Position numbers and translations under genes: made by a program. From IMG/VR virus record IMGVR_UViG_3300047371_000115, positions 1 through 22,440 of that record: a DNA stretch of 22,440 nt; one strand, written 5' to 3'. The notes below the pieces were generated by a model, which was not told the origin of the DNA, ran no database searches, and saw nothing but the letters and a program-made list of their open reading frames with translations. Source of the stretch: a virus. Of the stretch, positions 19,938-22,440 are shown piece after piece; positions within the stretch are counted from its first letter, which is position 1, and each line of letters begins with the position of its first letter.

Positions 19938-21221
19938 CTATTTAGTCCGTTTTGCGTCTAACTCTCTCTGTTTCCAGTTGAGTGCAAGTTTGTTTTTAGG
20001 GAATGAAGTAGACCAACCTAGTAGTTTACTGTATAATGAATTTGCTTTTTTGTCAAGTGTTGCAAGGTCATCATCATTCTTAATCTCTACAAAGTCTCTA
20101 CCAAAAATTGATTTATATTCCTTTGCATTCTTTTGTGCAGCGTCCCAATCACCTTTTACAATTTCGGGTGGTAGTTTTCTAGACCTTAAGTCATTTCTTT
20201 TTTGTGCATTGTCTAGACTTGCATTAACAAATACCATTTTGTATTCGTATCCTAATGTGTCTAACATTTTTTTATAGTTCTTAATCTTAGTTGACTTTGC
20301 ACTTGTAGTGTCAAAGATAAGACCTAGTCTTCCTTCGATATATGCATCTAAGTTTTTACCTGTAATCTTTTTTGCTTTTGCACGGATAGGGTCTACTTTA
20401 TCAAAGTCTGCACTTCTAAGGTCAAGTGACATTCCTGCTTTCTTTAGTCCGTTCTCAAATGCTTTATCAGTGTTGACCATTTTTAAACCAAGTGCAGTCA
20501 AAGCTAATTTCTTTACAACTGCAGATTTACCACTGCCTGGCCCACCACTTAAGAAAACTGCTTTGAAAGTGCCTGGGTCATAGACTCCTTCTTGTATCAA
20601 ATCTTCTACCATGTAGTGTGGTAGTGTTCCTTCTGCAATACCCATTCCTTTACGAATGTCGTTGTATAGTTTCTGAATCAACCCTTTATTCTTTGTTGGA
20701 ACACCTAGTTTAAAATTATCAAAGTCACCCTTCTCTGCATATCCTCTGAGTTTACTTGCAGACATTCCACTGACATCATCTGCATCGGGGTCTCTCTCAC
20801 CAGCAGATATGACATTGATTTCGTCAAATTTATAGAATCCGTGTCTTGCTTTTACACCATTGTATTTGTTTAGTAGTGTTTCAAATTCTCTAATTCTATC
20901 TGACCCAACAACCATAGAGATTCTTTTGTATTTTTTCTTGTGTAATTCTGTTGCAATCTCAAATACTGTTCTTGCATTTACGTCTGCAACAATTTTTCCA
21001 AAGAAATTTCTGAGGTATTTGATTTTATCTTTATGTGATAGTGGATTTTTTACCTTGTCATTTGAGTGTGAGGTAAATAACAGAACGTCATCACCTTTTG
21101 ATTCTTTCTTAAGTTTTGCAACTAACTTCCCATGACCTGTTGTAGGTGGATTGAATCTACCAAAGGTAAACACTGCACCCTTGTCTTTTGCCTCTGTTAG
21201 GAATGAATTAAATGATTTCAT
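19938..21221 (-). CDS. nucleotidyltransferase-kinase fusion with capsid-targeting-like tag
   Basis: From ATG 21221 the protein has 427 aa. Residues 1-10, MKSFNSFLTE, match T4 internal-protein tags. Residues 16-195 form a HIGH-type nucleotidyltransferase: GRFNPPTTGH (21-30) and SGMSASKLR (151-159) are the nucleotide-binding motifs seen in NMN adenylyltransferases and relatives. A linker with IAE197-G and IQE211-G follows, then a P-loop kinase (GGPGSGKS 226-233; NTDKAFE; GLIFDTTSAKS) of the zeta-toxin/polynucleotide-kinase type. NTase plus kinase recalls NadR, so NAD salvage is one option; nucleic-acid end repair is another. Start chosen for its TAATG junction; an ATG four codons upstream would bury the tag. 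Confidence 0.8.
   Translation of the reverse strand: MKSFNSFLTEAKDKGAVFTFGRFNPPTTGHGKLVAKLKKESKGDDVLLFTSHSNDKVKNPLSHKDKIKYLRNFFGKIVADVNARTVFEIATELHKKKYKRISMVVGSDRIREFETLLNKYNGVKARHGFYKFDEINVISAGERDPDADDVSGMSASKLRGYAEKGDFDNFKLGVPTKNKGLIQKLYNDIRKGMGIAEGTLPHYMVEDLIQEGVYDPGTFKAVFLSGGPGSGKSAVVKKLALTALGLKMVNTDKAFENGLKKAGMSLDLRSADFDKVDPIRAKAKKITGKNLDAYIEGRLGLIFDTTSAKSTKIKNYKKMLDTLGYEYKMVFVNASLDNAQKRNDLRSRKLPPEIVKGDWDAAQKNAKEYKSIFGRDFVEIKNDDDLATLDKKANSLYSKLLGWSTSFPKNKLALNWKQRELDAKRTK
19939..19945 (-). promoter_or_regulatory. late-type promoter box (CTAAATA)
   Basis: The minus strand reads CTAAATA, five bases, then the ATG at 19933, the same geometry as before 11494. It lies within the end of the nucleotidyltransferase-kinase gene. 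No Shine-Dalgarno is seen. Confidence 0.5.
20589..20630 (-). other. interdomain linker with two prohead-protease-like sites
   Basis: Residues 198-211 of the NTase-kinase are bounded by IAE197-G and IQE211-G. Cuts at both would release separate nucleotidyltransferase and kinase enzymes and a 14-residue peptide. Confidence 0.4.
21192..21221 (-). other. capsid-targeting-like tag of the NTase-kinase
   Basis: Codons 1-10 encode MKSFNSFLTE followed by Ala-Lys. The T4 IPIII tag is MKTYQEFIAE followed by Ala, cleaved after Glu10 by gp21. Length, MK start, aromatic residues at 4 and 7, hydrophobic residue at 8 and Glu at 10 agree. Confidence 0.6.
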
Positions 21222-22423
21222 TACTTGTCCCATGCTTTTTGTGCAGTAAAGTTGTTGAATGCAAACTCCATTCTGTCTACGAGTTTAACTGCACTTCCTG
21301 TTTTATCTATTGCAACGTATCCTTCGGGGTTAACTACCTCGAAACCATTTGCAGTCTTTTTAAAAGTTCCGATACTCTTTACTCTATTTAGGGATTCTAT
21401 AATCATTTGTTTTGCAACAACCAAATGTCCCATAAATGAAGTAAGATTGGTTATCATTTTCTTTAAACTTCTAAGTTCGTTATAGAGTTGTTCACCGATT
21501 TCTCTTTTGATTTCTTTTGTCTTTTCTGTTTTGACTTTACCAACTACTTTGTCTCTCCAATAGTTCTCAAAGTGTTTCATGTATCCGTCATAAGTTGGTT
21601 TGTATGAACCACCTCTAATAAGTGTATTACAATATGTTTTGTATGATGCACCAGCACCTTTTCTACCTATCTCTTCCTGTATCTTCATGAACTTTTGTAG
21701 GTCATTCTTTTTGATTCCGTGGAATGCTTTACCTGTTTTAGATAACTCTTGTGTAAGTGCAAGTGTTTCTTTTGCAGTCATTGAACCTTGACCACTGACA
21801 TCTTTATAACTTGCGTCGTCAATCCATACGTCTGAATTGTTTCCTAGTTTGGATATGTTTGCACCAAAACTTGCAGATAGGTCTTCTATAGTTCCACCAC
21901 TATAGGTAGTGTGAAATACGATTCCCATTTTAGAGTTTGCAATCTTTTTACCTAAGTCTGATTCTATATTGACTGCATACATGATTGTATTGGGTTGGAA
22001 TGTGACAAAAGACTGTCCGTCAATCTTCTGCATTTTCTTATCGTTGGTATACATTAAATCACCTTGCATGATTGTATTCCAAGATAGTTTAGATAAACAC
22101 TGAAATGAAGTCAAGAATTTTTCTTTCAATGCACCACTTAATTCGTCTGCTTTTTTGATTTCTGATTCTGAAGTATAAAATTTGGGTTCTTTGTTAAAGA
22201 GTGATTTCTTTGCAACAAAGAATTGATTAGTTTCGGGGTGTAAACCACAAAAGATAGCAGGAGCTCCGTCCCACTTAACAGTCATATTGACACTTGAATT
22301 AGAGTTTCCTTTCAACATGTCTCTAAGACCCTGTAAAAAGTTTATAGCACCACGTCCACCATCAATCCCTTGATTGATAATCTCGTCTTCTAAGTGTTCT
22401 AAATGTAGATTTTTTGCACCCAT
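21221..22423 (-). CDS. nucleotidyltransferase / RNA-DNA ligase-like protein, 400 aa
   Basis: The family is common but unnamed in marine T4-like phages. It carries an ordered set of motifs like those of covalent nucleotidyltransferases (ligases and capping enzymes): K50-W-D-G53 (motif I, adenylated Lys), G121-D-L123 (motif III), GIVFHTTYSG (about 167-176, IIIa-like), E367-G-Y-V370 (motif IV) and K380-L-V (motif V-like). A basic helical region (about 280-345) is inserted before motif IV, which is a large separation compared with classical ligases. It lies directly before a kinase-containing gene in a TAATG junction, recalling kinase-ligase repair pairs. Ligase activity is inference. No Shine-Dalgarno; TATAAT ends 7 bases before the ATG. 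Confidence 0.6.
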   Translation of the reverse strand: MGAKNLHLEHLEDEIINQGIDGGRGAINFLQGLRDMLKGNSNSSVNMTVKWDGAPAIFCGLHPETNQFFVAKKSLFNKEPKFYTSESEIKKADELSGALKEKFLTSFQCLSKLSWNTIMQGDLMYTNDKKMQKIDGQSFVTFQPNTIMYAVNIESDLGKKIANSKMGIVFHTTYSGGTIEDLSASFGANISKLGNNSDVWIDDASYKDVSGQGSMTAKETLALTQELSKTGKAFHGIKKNDLQKFMKIQEEIGRKGAGASYKTYCNTLIRGGSYKPTYDGYMKHFENYWRDKVVGKVKTEKTKEIKREIGEQLYNELRSLKKMITNLTSFMGHLVVAKQMIIESLNRVKSIGTFKKTANGFEVVNPEGYVAIDKTGSAVKLVDRMEFAFNNFTAQKAWDK

Positions 22424-22430
22424 AATAGTA

Positions 22431-22436
22431 ATTATA
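22431..22436 (-). promoter_or_regulatory. -10 box (TATAAT) at window edge
   Basis: The minus strand reads TATAATTACTATT then the ATG at 22423. The hexamer ends 7 bases before the start codon. Any -35 element is outside the window. It shares TATAATTA with the primase promoter. Confidence 0.45.
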
Positions 22437-22440
22437 CCAC

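Noticed and set aside
21222-21233. ATG four codons upstream of the NTase-kinase start
   Set aside because: It lies inside the previous gene, while the next ATG forms the TAATG junction common here and exposes the targeting-like tag.
1-22440. tRNA genes, inteins or introns, insertion sequences
   Set aside because: No cloverleaf-like or CCA-ended stretch was noticed in the gaps, the RNR and primase genes are uninterrupted, and no transposase or terminal inverted repeats were seen; a tRNA scan was not run.

Overview
The window reads as part of a large tailed-phage genome of the T4-like (myovirus) type, probably from a marine AT-rich host such as SAR11 or picocyanobacteria. This rests on low G+C by eye, every gene on the minus strand, very tight packing with TAATG and ATGA junctions, a T4-size primase (342 aa), class Ia nrdA/nrdB with a glutaredoxin, TATAAATA/CTAAATA boxes resembling T4 late promoters, and families I know from marine T4-like phages. 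No photosynthesis gene, tRNA, CRISPR array or insertion sequence is visible. The exact host is inference. No gap longer than about 85 bases remains once three small unlisted genes (53, 55 and 59 aa) are included.

Transcription runs from right to left. Region A (22423 to 17806) encodes a ligase-superfamily-like protein with a KWDG motif, a nucleotidyltransferase-kinase fusion, a 487-aa modular protein ending in an HNH motif, and a 227-aa protein. Region B (17796 to 16844) holds a small unknown, a cupin-like protein and a YkgJ-type cysteine-cluster protein. Region C (16832 to 11948), behind a perfect TATAAATA box, encodes a 204-aa protein, a protein with a very acidic tail, a 765-aa modular protein, two small basic or charged proteins, a probable virion protein and a 146-aa protein. 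Region D (11884 to 8789) holds two conserved unknowns, a PAP2 phosphatase, a membrane coiled-coil protein and a 59-aa protein. Region E (8742 to 2188) is nucleotide metabolism and replication: primase, nrdA, a 2OG-Fe(II) oxygenase, nrdB, a 55-aa membrane peptide, glutaredoxin, an unknown, a zinc ribbon and a mini-metallopeptidase. Region F (2068 to 1) follows a tandem pair of sigma70-like promoters and holds a deoxynucleotidase, an unknown, a putative PD-(D/E)XK nuclease, an unknown, and an overlapping inner/outer spanin pair cut by the window edge.

The most interesting signal is in regions A and C. Two proteins begin with 10-residue tags, MKSFNSFLTE and MKTFKNFILE, that closely resemble the T4 capsid-targeting sequence of internal proteins (MKTYQEFIAE, cut after Glu10 by the gp21 prohead protease). 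Similar hydrophobic-X-Glu sites lie between modules of the larger proteins, including on both sides of the linker joining the nucleotidyltransferase to the kinase. The inference is a suite of enzymes and modular polyproteins loaded into the prohead, processed by the maturation protease and delivered with the DNA at infection. A second recurrent signal is -10 or late-promoter boxes placed 5 to 8 bases before start codons that lack Shine-Dalgarno sequences, which predicts leaderless or nearly leaderless mRNAs at several operon heads.
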